The notes under the pieces are model-generated. The model did not search any database, was not told the origin of the DNA, and was given only the letters and a program-made list of their open reading frames with translations. Below, in pieces: positions 22,851-35,229 of a stretch of DNA of 64,000 nt. The translations under genes and the position numbers were made by a program. The stretch is from Platycnemis pennipes (lineage: Eukaryota; Arthropoda; Insecta; Odonata; Platycnemididae). Location of the stretch: the NCBI GenBank assembly GCA_933228895.1, contig OW121852.1:102197544-102261543 (forward strand), written 5' to 3'. Each line of letters begins with the position of its first letter. Within the stretch, counting starts at the first letter, position 1.

Positions 22851-25800
22851 TTTTATCAATACTAATTTATAAGCTACTTTTTTCTTTTGGATGGCTACTC
22901 CCACTGATTAGTAATATGACACAATGCTGTTGAAAAGGCTTTAGTTTTTTATCGTCAATTGAGTGCAGCAGCTTTTCCTGCTACTGTTTAGATGTTACTG
23001 TTATCATTTTCTCTAAATAAAAAATGTTTTGATCCATTATGCTTTCTCACTGTGGCTACATAATATGATAGTAAAAAGAACAAAATGTAATATCTTCTAA
23101 TCAGTTAAATTTGCTTGAAAGAAAGCAACCAATATTTGTCTCTATTCTTAGCAGATATTTTCGACAAAGTTCCATAATTGGTTTCTTTCTTCTTACCTTT
23201 CCACAGAGCCACGTGATTCATAAATGTCTATATTCTCGTATTGTTTCTCAATTTTCGATATCCGTCTTTTTTTTGCTCAGGCTTACTCTACGCTACGTTT
23301 CTTTCATTAGGTGTTGTGTGATATCGTATTGTCAATTGAAACATTCAACATTCAGGGCTTTCTATATAAAATGCAATCTTATTTTTGCGTTTTAGGTGTT
23401 TTGACGGCTGATGTAATATCTCACTTTCTAGCTTTAGATCTTAATCCTAGCATAGTAGCTACCTCAAAGTCCAATAAGGGGTTAGAAATCATAATTCGAA
23501 ACACAGAGCCCGGTAAATCATGCCCATCATACAGGCATCCAACATGGATTCAACGACTGGCTGCTCTAAGTTTGGCTGATCTCCTTTCACTGTGATTCTG
23601 AGCTATTTGCAAACTTTTATTTCATTTTAAGTTATAATAGTCTTTCAAAAACCATCCATATATGAAAGGACTTCATATTGTTCTCAATACTTTTATTCAA
23701 TCCAAACGGCCTCGTCAGAAAGCATTTTATACCCCGCAATTACAAATTCTGTGCAATTACAATGTTCAGTGCTTAATTTGAATACTACCGGTTTCACTTT
23801 CACGCCTGCGAAAGATGATACTCCTCATTATTTCTACAACTACAATAATCGCAATACTCTGCAGGCCACCGCTAAGTTATGTGGCAGGGGTTGAAGATCA
23901 CCAAATATGCACTAATGACAAGTAATTAGGCTACTTCATGTTATATAATAGGGTTACAAGCAGCTAGATGGGTAGTATACTCATAGTAATAAAGGGTCTG
24001 TTGGTTATGATTGCATTTACCTAAATGTTTTATCAGCCTTTACCTACCATGCATGCATTACCGTTTCCTGAATTAGTTAGTTTGATATTGATAACTTCTT
24101 TGGTGAAATGAAATGGTGGGTTCTGCAATTTATACCATTTATTACAATTTTTATATTTGTACAATTGGCCATTTATATGCGTTAAAGCTGCTCTATACTT
24201 CCACCTTTTCTCAGATGTAACGGAAATTGTGTTTAGCTCTACGATTCCCCGCATCATTGGCGGTATAAAAAAGTGGAATTGGGGGCCGTCTCTCCCTCTT
24301 CTCCCCGTCCTCTAGATGTAACATGATTGAGGTCCGATCATCTCTCGGGTCCCCTCGTCACCGTTTTGTATGCTTTCATGAGTGAAAAGAAGAGGTGATA
24401 TCTTGACAGCTGTCATGCGAGATTCTTAGAACCCTACCTTATCTTCTATATGACCAAATGAAAAGGTCTCAAATCTTCCTGTCTCTTGCTTGGGCATCGT
24501 TTCACTTCCCTCACAAAATACGTAATGTTTAATCCTACCTTGTTTTTGTAATGATGTCTAATATTGTACAGATATTTAGAGCGCGATTACAAGCACAAGT
24601 TAGGTGTTCAGTATCACTGAGTTGAGTTTGCGATAGGTTATACAACCCTGATAGAAACGAAGTAACATAAATATATATCAAATGTGCTCTTAGATCAATA
24701 CGAAGCTAAAAATGGCGCTCATAACTCTTTTGTATGATTTTTAGTATAGCTTTGAATTTCTTAACTTAATTTAATTCGAAAGAGAAGTGAAATTTTATTG
24801 TTCGTTTTTATTAGATGCAAACCGTATGAAAGTATTTTTTTCAGCGTGGTGTGAATTGTCGCAAATAATTTTAATCAAATGTTAAGTGCATACGTTTATC
24901 CTTATTTAATTACATTTATTCCTATTTCATTTCTCTAAGTAATGTTATTAAAACTCTCTATTTTTGTTATTCGGATTTCAGAAAATTTTTGGCGTATTAT
25001 AACACACTCATGGCAGTTAAAATTTTTCATTTCCTAGTACCCTATGAATTATGCCGAGCCCTCCTTATGTAAGCTTGAGAGTTAACAGTCATTACGCAGA
25101 AGCGTGTCTTTCTCTGCCAGACCCTTAGTGTTGAATCACTTTGGCGGGTCTGCTTTTACGAGAACTCTTTTGTGAATGCCCACCCCTATTATAGGCACTG
25201 GTTTCAACTTTCAGAACCCGAAGAATGCTTCTTTTCAGGAAATGGAATTGTGAAACATATTGTTTACTGATTTCCTAGAAAACTCGACGATAGCAGCTGT
25301 ACCACTTCCTTCAGTGCAGATATGGGTGTTGTAGTAACATAAAATAATGGGTGGAAGGGTAAGATTATTATAAAAATAGAACAGTATGTATTTACACTCT
25401 CTGAATCAATAGGGTATTAGCTAATCGAGTCAAAAATAATACCTTTGCCGTATCAATACGGATTAGAAGTCTAATATTCATAAAACGCCTACATTTACAT
25501 ATTATCCTGCAAGCCACCGCAATGGTGTGTGGCAGTGGCGGCCATTCACCAGGCATGTATTATCGATCAAGGATAACACCTAATACTATTGCCTACTTAA
25601 TTAAACTATGATAGAAATAGGCCACGAAAATTTTTAAGGGTAATGACAACAAAATCAATAAAAAAGAAATAATAATTGTATTCTTTTTGGGCTCAGTACA
25701 AAAGCACGGATCGCTTACGATCACCTAACTTCCCAAATCTACCCTATCAGTCGTAAGTACCTACACCTTTTTTCCTAGAGCTAGAGTTTTTTATTTGATT

Positions 25801-26390
25801 ACGATATTTTGTTGAAAGAAATGCATATGTTTCGGTTAATAAGTTAAAACGCGGTACAATTCATGTTCCTGAAATTATGTGCGTTTACAGTTCACCCTGC
25901 AAGCCACCTTGAGGGCGTGGCATGAGGAGAGTATATCTATGTAGCGTCGTGCCAGCCACTCCCAGGGTGTGGGCAGGGCATAAATATTTATCGAACATGT
26001 ACTAGTAATCGCAATTCTAGGAAATCAGAGATTATTACTAATATCTTGTGGACGTATCTTACCTCTTCTGCGAATTGCAAGAAAATAAGGCAAGTGCAAG
26101 GAAGGAACAATATAAAAGTTCCATGCATCATCACGCCGTCACTTTTGTGCCAGTGAATTAGCTATAATCTGTATCTCTTTCTGTTTGATTTAACGTTACA
26201 TGTTACTGCGCTAAAACAAACGTATAAGTTCCGTATCCACCAAGTTCTAGGGTGAGAATTATTTACATCCACGACGAAGGATAAATTTACTAACAGAAGA
26301 AATGTTTATTCACAACGTTACTTTTTCCATTGTGCATGCAATACGCCAATCAACATGGGTTTGGAAAGCAAATTGAAGGATCGCAAACTA
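22851..26390. other. Long unassigned stretch with a short dispersed motif
   Basis: No convincing gene. The ORF at 23311-23595 (94 residues) follows a possible splice acceptor (tttttgcgttttag) but has no recognisable domain. A motif family of the form gca[ag]gccacc...gtgtggca occurs at 23861-23890, 25509-25540 and 25899-25925. Confidence 0.3.
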
Positions 26391-26407
26391 GCCGCGAGAA
26401 CCTTAAC

Positions 26408-26575
26408 TGCGTTACCCGCTGAAATGCACAATAGTAGAAATTCCACAGAGAAAAAATCATTCGCCTTAATGGGGATTCGAACCGGGGGATCGAATCGGGG
26501 GATCCGGGTTCGAATCTCGGTCAAGGCGAATGATTTTTTTCTCTGTGGAATTTCTGCTATAGGTTTGGATCTTTT
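26408..26575. mobile_element. Foldback pair of tRNA-SINE ends
   Basis: 26431-26490 and 26501-26560 are inverted copies (about 60 bp each): both contain a B-box-like ggttcgaatc/gattcgaacc and the tail aaggcgaatgatttttt followed by ctctgtggaattt. Together they make a near-palindrome centred at about 26495. A related foldback lies at 38293-38460 and shares the outer sequence gcgttacccgctgaaa. Confidence 0.65.
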
Positions 26576-27709
26576 TCAGTTTACGTAAGCTTGTTCATCC
26601 TGAGAATTCCAATTGGGTTTTTACGAAGGCTACTTTGCTAATCTAGTTCTCGTGTCCAATCCAAATGCTTTTCCTTGGTGGTTGGCCAACTTATGAAAAG
26701 TATCTCTGATCTTCTGCTTTACTGTTACGTGTACTCTTTATAAATTCTATTCTTTTATCTATGATCACATATTTCTGGCATAATATTTCCTGGGATAGCT
26801 CTTGGGTAATCGTCAATCGATATCTGCCATCATTGTCTCAAACAAACCCATTCATCTCTGCTTTAGATATGGCTCACGAAAATTGACATCGATTCTCGGA
26901 ATTTTAGTGAAGATTTACTACAAAATATACTATATACAGACTTTGATATATAAGATCATTTGCCATAAAAATGCATAAGCGATACCGTATCAAAAGTAGG
27001 ATTCATTTTATGCTCCGGTTACGTGTATACGAATATATGCGACGTTATGTGAATTAATGATCCGTAATCTTGCAGAAGCGTGAGTTTTTAAAAATTCTTC
27101 GGTCATGAACAAGATCTTATGTTAGGTATTAGCCAGTTAATCACATGAAATAGTAATATTAAATAATATTAAGTAGGAAAACATTGATTTAAATGAATAT
27201 TGTGCATCAATGAGGGAGGTAGTATGTTATAATGTCACTAGAACAGCAGAAGAATTACGACTCAGAAGCTTCAAGTTGAATCACACAATGTAACATAAGC
27301 TTAAACTAGTTTAGTATAGTCAATATCCTAGAGGGTTTATAACTGCCAACTGGAAACGAGGTAGACCGGTTGGCGCTGTACCAACCTGACTACCGCGGTT
27401 AACAACGCAAATATTCCTGAAAGCTGTTACTTGGCTACGGTAGAATGGAAAATTTTGGAGATGTGATTGCTGTATGAAAAGTCTAGGTCTTTATTTTTCT
27501 GTAGAAATAGTGGATGGTTAAAAACTTAAAGGTTCAGTTATCTATACACCTCACATTTTTTTGTTACTTAAAATTTGCGGTAAAAGGGGGTCCATTTAAA
27601 AATTCCTTACAAAAAAACTTTTATTAGCGATTTGCAATTGTCCTTGAATTTGATAGTAGTAATCGCTTTCCCGTTTTAGCCGTAGCTTACCATCTCAAAT
27701 TTCAAGGTA
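26576..27709. other. No gene seen
   Basis: AT-rich, no repeat partner found. Confidence 0.3.
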
Positions 27710-28406
27710 CAAATGACATTCTTTTCGAGTGTATTATTGAAGGGATAAGTTTTTTTGGAAATTTTTTTTTCTAAAATTCCTTCAACATTTTTAATTTTTT
27801 TTTCGTGGAAAATGCTATCTTTTAAATTAAGTGCCCTGAATTTTAGTGTGTGAGCTGTATTTAATTTTTGATTCAGAGGGTGGTGGGAATGGAAATTTAG
27901 GTATCTATAGGTTTTGTGTTATTTTTTCCACTAATCTATTGTGAATGAAGAAATGTGAGTTTGGTTCACTTGGTTGAAATGTTTCTTGTAGAATATTTCT
28001 TGATGTTTTATAATAGAATGGTAACCATCAGATATTATATTTAATAATGATTTTTTCTTTTCCTTAATGGTTTTCTTAATTTTGTATAATTGCCAAAATC
28101 AGATTCTTAATTCAGTGGCAAAAATTGATCTTTAGAACTCATAAACTATATTTTGACATCACTATTAAATGGATGATATGAATGAATAACTGTGTGAGTG
28201 CATTTAACGTTATGCACAATGTGAGATGGAAAAACATTAGCTTTCTTACATTTAAGAAGAAAAATATGATTATTCTTTTGGATTGCTAAACGTCTCACAA
28301 GTTTTGAAATGTCATTCACAATATGAGCAGTATCAGTCCCAAATTTTTGGCAAAGCTGGGTGTAAAACCCTTTTATAAATGAAGTGCGTAGTCCTGGTTC
28401 TTCCAT
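27710..28406 (-). pseudogene. Penelope-like element, minus-strand piece
   Basis: The minus-strand ORF 28146-28406 (LCQKFGTDTAHIVNDISKL, then IFLLKCKKANVFPSHI) resembles the N-terminal part of Penelope-like RT proteins. 27710-27850 is an inverted copy of 28425-28560, which encodes part of the RT thumb/linker region. So a minus-strand piece lies head to head with the plus-strand piece beginning at about 28407. Internal parts are deleted. Confidence 0.5.
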
Positions 28407-29074
28407 TCTGTATCAATTCAGAGCACTTAATTTAAAAGATAGCATTTTCCACGAAAAAAAATTTAAAAATATTGAAGGAATTTTAGAAAAAAACCATTTT
28501 CCAAAAAAACTTATCCCTTCAATAATGCACTCGAAAAGAATGTCATTTTTACCCACAATATACTCCACAAATTTAAGTAACCCGTCAAAATTCACAAAAA
28601 ACCAATATAGGGGAATTATTTATATAAATGGATTATCGGAACAAATAAGTAGTCTTCAAAAAAACAGATTACAAAATAGCACATAAAAATCACAAAACTC
28701 AACACAAAATTTTATATTCAAAACTAAAATCTGAAACCCCTGGTCAGTTAAAAAGTGATTTCGTTCATTCAATACCATGTAACAATTGTAATAATAACTA
28801 TATAGGTCAAACATCACAATATTTAAAAAACAGACTTTCACAACACAGAACATCCATAAAAAATAAAATGCAATTATGTGCATTGACAAATCATGCAATC
28901 GAAATTAACCATACTTTTAATTTCGACCAAACACAAATTTTAGACAGGAAAAATTTATCAAAAAGGTTATTTAAAGAAATTTATCACGTTAGTAAATATC
29001 AAAATTCATGCAATAAAAGAACTGACATTTGTAATTTAAGTAAAATATACAAAAATTTAATACATCGAAATTAA
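28407..29074 (+). pseudogene. Penelope-like element RT end and GIY-YIG endonuclease
   Basis: Plus-strand readings KFKNIEGILEKNHFP (28470 region), then IPCNNCNNNYIGQTSQYLK (about 28770-28830), RLSQHRTS, and finally LTNHAIEINHTFNFDQTQIL... to a stop at 29074. CxxC followed by YIGQT and R..QH is the GIY-YIG endonuclease signature that ends Penelope-like proteins. At least one frameshift/stop separates the RT end (ORF 28384-28686) from the endonuclease. Non-functional. Confidence 0.75.
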
Positions 29075-29320
29075 AAAATTATTACACACAAACCTGCGCA
29101 AACAATTTGTATACAATTTCACCTTATAGAACTTATAAAAAAATGAAAATGTAAGAAATTATATTGTAAAGCATTTGGCACTGCAAACATCCTGTTACAT
29201 CCTGCAAACATCATGATACTTATTATTGTTATTTTATTGGTAGCTCATCCCATTTTTAGCCCTGAAGAAGGAAAAATACAATTTCAGAAACGTCGCCCAA
29301 AAGTTAAATATTATTTATTT
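29075..29320 (+). mobile_element. Penelope-like element 3' UTR
   Basis: AT-rich tail region following the GIY-YIG stop; contains the hammerhead-like core at 29262 and then ttaaatattatttattttt. The 3' boundary is approximate. Confidence 0.45.
29262..29294 (+). ncRNA. Hammerhead-ribozyme-like core in Penelope 3' region
   Basis: CTGAAGA (29262-29268) ... GAAA (29287-29290) CG TC. Penelope-like elements are known to carry hammerhead motifs with very short stem III, and the CTGAnGA...GAAACGTC order fits. Here stem II is weak, so the ribozyme is probably degraded. Confidence 0.35.
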
Positions 29321-31369
29321 TTAAAAAAGGACCTAAACTCCCGAAAAATCATCATCGGGGTTAGTTACTTCGTGTGAAATCTCCCGATTCACCTGTATCT
29401 GGAGCGAAGAATTCCGAATTATTTATGAATGGTAGCCATTGAAATTTCATTCATTGAAGAGGAATGAAATTTTCAAAACAATACGAGCCATCCCTTTTGT
29501 TTCTTGACTGCCAATTTTCCTCGGATAGTATTTTTGCAATGCAGTTCAAGGTATTTAATTTACAATTACTATGATGATTATTACGTCAAGGTAAAATATT
29601 ATGAAGGAAGAGTTCAATAACTGGCTGAAGAGACAATAAGACTGTGATAATACGAAATATTTTATGACATTGTTTACTTTGTCTGGTTAAGGGTTGTGAG
29701 TGGTTGGGTTATGAGTCCCACACTTTGAATATCAGTTCTCAAACATATCCTAAAAATTTAAAAAAGTAATTTATGCTGGAGGAGCAGGATTTAGCTTTTG
29801 CACATTGCGAAAAATGCCAAAAAAACGTAAAAGTGAAATAAAGGATAGAGAGGCAAACTTCCCAGGCTATTTTTAGTTTGAGGTCAGTGGAGAAAACAAG
29901 ATGTAAATGTTAGTGAACTAGAGGTTTTTAGTTCTAAACAGGTCTTTACCTTCTTCTTTGATTGTTACTATGCTTTTGAGGGTCTTTATTATAAAAAATA
30001 AAGTAATAACGGAAAAAGGTAATAGTACCTGCCAACGTAAGGACTTGTTATTTTCCATAAACGAGCTTCAGATTGAAACTGTACGCTAAGAGTGGCTAAT
30101 GACAAGCTGGCTTTCGTATGAATTGGTAGAAGAGCCTAAGCTTTGGATGCCGTTTATTATTATTTACATTCAACTTGCTAGCTGAGATATTCATTACACG
30201 GGTAATAAAACGGATAAAATTAGCAACGAAAGTAATTGGGCAGCTGTTACTCTGAGGTAGATTTGCTAATGATTGGAATATACTCAATGAGTGAGCCAAT
30301 GGACTAAAATTTTTATTTTGCAGGTTGAAGAATTTATGACTCTTGATGCACACTTATAATATTAAGTACAGATAAAAATTATATAATGAATAAACGGATG
30401 TCAGGTGTCATTTTGTGGAAGCTGAAACTATTGATAATAACAAAAACACTTGGTAGAACTTACACAATGGTATGTAATATCCAATAGAATGATGCTGTAT
30501 CAGTGGAAATCGATCGGATGTTAAATACGATGCTGGAAGTCTACCAAATATTTTTTCATTACCAATTACAGATATAAGGTTTTTTTAAAGAGTGGAAGTG
30601 AAGCATTAAGGAAGATGAGACATTTATATATGTAATGTAACACTGAGCATAATCTCGTCCCTTAATACATCGTAGTCAGCAACTAGAGATATGACAATCA
30701 CTCAGCAATAAAAACTGCTAAGAGCACTATTTAATATCACATTATCAATCGTACTCCCGTCAACCCCTTGATTATTTCTGCATATGCTGAAGGAAATACT
30801 CGTACGCAAATGAAGGAATATTTTATACCTCTAAAGTGGTGCAACGATCCTCAAGAATTGCAAGGTGAAAATGTAATAATCCTCATTGCTATCTCGCTGC
30901 AGCGGTATGCATGCACTTCAAAGTTTAACATAATTTAGTTCGAAAGCTGGAAACATTGTTTCTATATGATTTTCAACTGTGAATGAACTATAGTCATCAT
31001 ATCTAAATCGGTTGGATATTAGTTCGTTTATTAAGTAGGTAGTTAGGTGAAAGTGAGTTTGTAGGTAATTATATCATGTATGAATGAGAATTATAATTGG
31101 TGTTATTATATATAGAATAAGTATTCAACATCTAATATTCGCATGTATCTTTTTTTCAATGTTGGTACTACGTGCACCCATGCACGTTTGTAGAATGATT
31201 TTTTTGTATTACCCAATTCATTTATCTACATGGGCACGGCTCTTCTAGAGAAATAAAAGTAAAAGCTGTACGAAAGTTGTGCAGCTGTGAAAGTGTATGA
31301 GCTCTTGTCAACACTTTTACGTGCGGTATGTGGTTGAATACATCCTCAAGATGACTCAACTGCAGTTGT
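29321..31369. other. No gene seen
   Basis: AT-rich. Minus ORF 30096-30353 is unrecognised and lacks context. Confidence 0.3.
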
Positions 31370-31605
31370 GTTCAATAGATATCGAATACGTATCCAAATA
31401 CGTAATGAATATATCCTCAGGTGTCTTCAATACGTATAGGGTATGAGATCCTACCTAGTTATTGAATACGTATTCTAATATGTATTGAATACACCCTAGG
31501 TGTATTCCACTGCTATTCAAGGCAGGACGTATAGTATTATCTAATATGAACATAATACATATTGAATACTTCGTGTAATCCTTTCACAATATGTAGGTAT
31601 TGAAT
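31370..31605. repeat. Degenerate tandem motif TATTGAATACGTATTC
   Basis: Variants of gaatacgtattc, including a perfect 12-base palindrome at 31464-31475, recur at irregular spacing (for example 31383, 31425, 31464, 31485, 31560, 31600). Confidence 0.5.
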
Positions 31606-32154
31606 GCACATTGTACTGGGTGGATAATTTCATTATAAAGTCTTAGCAGTCATTAAATGCACGTCATGTTTCTCCTTTTAGAAAATATCTTAATGCATCA
31701 ACATTTTACCACAGCATACGTCATCGAAATTAGAAAACAATAATTAAAAAGCCACAATTTATTTAATATCACGCATTCTTATTTTATCAATGGTCTCATC
31801 ATCATCGATATCATTCCGCTTCATCTGCTACCGAGAATCGATCACATGACCGCTTTCTAGCCTTCAGATTGGATGGAGAGATTCGTTCAGGGAACTGACG
31901 GAACGGACCGCAGAGAGACAGAAATAATAGATATGGAATAATGACACGAGCATACATTTCTCATACACTCGGTAGCGCGTCGATTTCGCTGACGCTGAGA
32001 ACATCGCCTATACATACGAAATCGCTGGGGGCGAAGTTTTTGGACGTTACAGAGCGCGACGTTATGAAGCACTGTATTTTATGTAGTCACCCTACTGGCA
32101 GTAATTAGATGTTTACATTGGTTTGAATTATATTTATTGTTCCGATAGTGACTT
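31606..32154. other. No gene seen
   Basis: Nothing recognised on either strand. Confidence 0.3.
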
Positions 32155-32196
32155 GGGGCAATAGCTAACTCCATAACGCAAGTTAGCTTTCGCCCC
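32155..32196. other. 16-bp stem hairpin
   Basis: Arms ggggcaatagctaact and agttagctttcgcccc pair over 16 positions with two mismatches, around the 10-base loop ccataacgca. It could be a MITE relic or a structured RNA; nothing nearby decides. Confidence 0.45.
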
Positions 32197-33379
32197 TTCA
32201 TGAAAAATATTTATATTTCTTAATACAATTTTTAATTATTATATTTCTCCCTTCAGTTGAATTGTAACGGGCATTTTCAGCTAGTAGTGGATGATAATGG
32301 AGTTTCAGGGAAAGGGCCTGCGTACTAAGATCCTATTGATGCTGCAAAAAACCAATAACACTGAACTACGGAATTCACAACGTTTATTTCGTTTACATTG
32401 TGTCGTGAATGAAAGTTTGTTGAGATTTATTGTTTCACAAATAATGATGTAGTTAAATATGCAGTGTCGAAATGCCTCACATGGAATCTGACATCCATTT
32501 AAATTGGTAGAATCAGATGTTGGTACCCATTGTGGTTGGGCGAAGGAACTGCGTCATCTCAGTTGCGATCGGACGAAGGAATGATGTACGGATCTTTCGC
32601 ATGCGCACTCAAGCGAAAGCATTGAAACCATTTTTGTCGCCTTTCATAACTTGAAGGACAGAAAAATTCGCGTCTTTTAGTTTCATAAATTTTATAATAT
32701 TTGGCAATAAAAAATATGCATTTTTGTTCCCATGAGTATTATTTCGAAGGTCGTAAGCCTTTCTTCGTCATAAAAATTTGCTCTTATTATGATTAAAACC
32801 GGTAACAAGAAGGAATTTATTCCCAAGTATCATAAGATTGAAAAATTTTCGAGATTTTGACTTGTTTCCACAAATTTCTTTTGCTCGCACCTCGTAGTCA
32901 CTAGTGACGTGACTACTATAACCTCCTAATTACTCTGTATTTATCACCTAGCTCATATTCAAAGTGATTTTCAGGGATCATATCCACTTTAGATGTCTGC
33001 AAGAAATTTAATCAGCTTGATAACATGAAAGCAAAAAATGATTCCCAACCCGTGTTATTAATCCGTTTTCTCAAACTGATTCTCATACTAATTGATGCAC
33101 GTTCTCCTATCGTAACACCTGTTTGCAAACCTAGCTGCTCTATTCTGCACAGTAACTAATTCTGTGATCAAGCCTAATTCATTCGGATGCCATTTTCCAA
33201 CTGCATATTCTCTGTGGGGCCTAAAAGGGAAAAAGAAATAGAGCCCTTATGTCATCTCATCATATTTTCTTAGTACTTTTTTTTAATAAATCATGGGTTG
33301 TTTGTTTGCCATCGGGTAGGTCATTGTTGATTTGGCCGCATAATTTTTATCGGTTAATTTTGTTGTCCCAAATACGTCT
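32197..33379. other. No gene seen
   Basis: Mostly AT-rich. The ORF 33249-33725 starts here but has no recognised domain. Confidence 0.3.
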
Positions 33380-33800
33380 TCCCAACGCTAACTCTTCAGT
33401 TACTCTGACCCGGTCGAAACGGGAGTCAAAACGGGAGGGGAAGGGCTGCTCGGGTATGCAGGGAGCGTTGAGCAGAATGTCGACGTTCCACGGCAGCTCC
33501 TCGAGCACTCTGCGACTGTCGACACGTCGGCTATCCGGACGCTCCTTCGCCACTCTAGGGTTGAAACGCTCTTTGAAAGCTCGCGAGTCACTCCCGGAAC
33601 ACTTTCTTTGGAGCAAACCACACGCTTTCCGACATATCCCCGATTTCTTTATTCTTAACCCTTTAGTAAACGCTTCCCTCTCACTCCCTCCCGCTTTTCT
33701 AACATCGCTCCCCGATGCCCGTTAAACACACCTTGTCAGTCCCATGTACAATAAATTTCCTTGCCACTCCCGTGCTGTGGTACATGCGCCCAGTGAAGGT
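33380..33800. other. GC-rich block with AATAAA
   Basis: GC-rich on both strands and open in several frames (plus 33249-33725; minus 33347-33616), with no recognised domain. An AATAAA lies at about 33750. It could be an LTR or promoter remnant of the element whose RNase H piece lies at 34266, but that link is only proximity. Confidence 0.25.
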
Positions 33801-34265
33801 GAGATCGGAAGCATTTCCTCTGTTAACACTTCCTGAGAGCTTAGCGAGCATTCTCCCTTCAATAAAAGCAAATACGTCATCGATGAACACTTAACACTCG
33901 GAAAAATCTACAAATATTGCATGAAATGACATTAGAAAAATATTCAGTCTGTTGATAAAATGGTAGTTATAGAGATTTGCAGCACAAAATAGTCTATTGA
34001 AAATGATTGTTGAAATATTATGACCATAGTTCTCAAAGTATCATTTCTAAATTAAATAGTGAAAGAGCAATGAACTTGAGGTTTTTAAATAAAAATATCA
34101 GAGTGAAACTATTTTACACCAGAATTTGTTTTTACATTTTCATATTGAGATTTACCTCTGAAAAGACCCAGAGACTTAACTAAAGAAACCTATTCTGAGA
34201 GAAACATTTATTCTTAACCTTAGCAGCACCTCAAATGTATTCACCATCCTCTTAGTTTTTCACCC
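33801..34265. other. No gene seen
   Basis: AT-rich. Confidence 0.3.
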
Positions 34266-34532
34266 ATGTACTGTAATATTACTGTATTCCTGGACAACCA
34301 GGCAGCTCTTTACTCTATGCAAAAGGGTAGAGGCATAATATTTCAAATACCTGATGTTCAGATTATGTATCTAAGGTTAATAAAAGAACAGTCACGCAAT
34401 GTGACCTGGAGGTACATCTCCTCAGCCGACAATCCGGCCGACCGTCCTTCTCGGACCGTCCTGCCTCCCTATGCCAGCTCGGCCGCTGATTCGTCGGCGT
34501 CCGGGTTGGTATGTAGGCAGGATGTGGCCTGA
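34266..34532 (+). pseudogene. Retroelement RNase H fragment
   Basis: The 88-residue ORF contains ITVFLDNQAALYSMQKGRG, then VTWRYISSADNPADRPSR. DNQAAL (RNase H catalytic Asp region) and W.YI.S.DNPADRPSR are typical of the RNase H-like domain that follows the RT in DIRS/Ngaro- or Pao-type retroelements. No upstream RT was found. A short relic; exact clade undecided. Confidence 0.5.
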
Positions 34533-35229
34533 TTAAGACAGTCGGTCGAAAGTGTCTTGAGGAGGTGGGCCTATCTTGGTGAATCACCTTGGTGAATACA
34601 TTTGAGGATTAGTGTTGAAACTTAAATTGGTTGACGAGAAGTTCAGATGTAGTTCAAATTAACATTTTACCATATATCAAAGGCCACATTCTCAAATACC
34701 ACCATAAAAATGAAAAGGTCTCCTTATAATCTCATTAGATCAGAAATTAAATTGGGATGAAAAATCTTCACTTATTTACGGGAAAGAGCAAAGGTAAAAT
34801 TGCTGAGAATTTGAAGAATTGTGCTTTCGCTCACTTTTCCTTAGAATAAAGGGAGTGAGGCTAACAATTATATTGCAATTATGTGTATATCATATATCAG
34901 AGTATTTTTACACATAAGAGCTACTCTGGATTACTCCTACTTGTCATCATTACTACTTTTATAAAATTCTTACACAGATATTCATAATTTTTTACCAAAG
35001 ATCACAGGCTACACTTAGGCATTCTTTTTTAACTGAGCTGCTACCAACTTGACCAGAGAAAAAATGTAATGCAATAAGAGGCGTAGGGACATTTTCCCAC
35101 ACTTGTTCCTTGATGGAAATTTTCATCATTCAATGGATTTATTTTCGAGTAAAAATTGCTTTTTGAGCTCCAAATTTATCATTTTTTTTTGTTTTCAATT
35201 AAAAAAATTTCTTGGCAACCAAGCGTGAA
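34533..35229. other. No gene seen
   Basis: AT-rich. Confidence 0.3.

Noticed and set aside
28656..28898. Minus-strand 80-residue ORF
   Set aside because: Antisense to the Penelope-like GIY-YIG region.
33249..33725. 158-residue plus-strand ORF
   Set aside because: Open because the block is GC-rich; open frames occur on both strands and no domain or splice context supports a gene.
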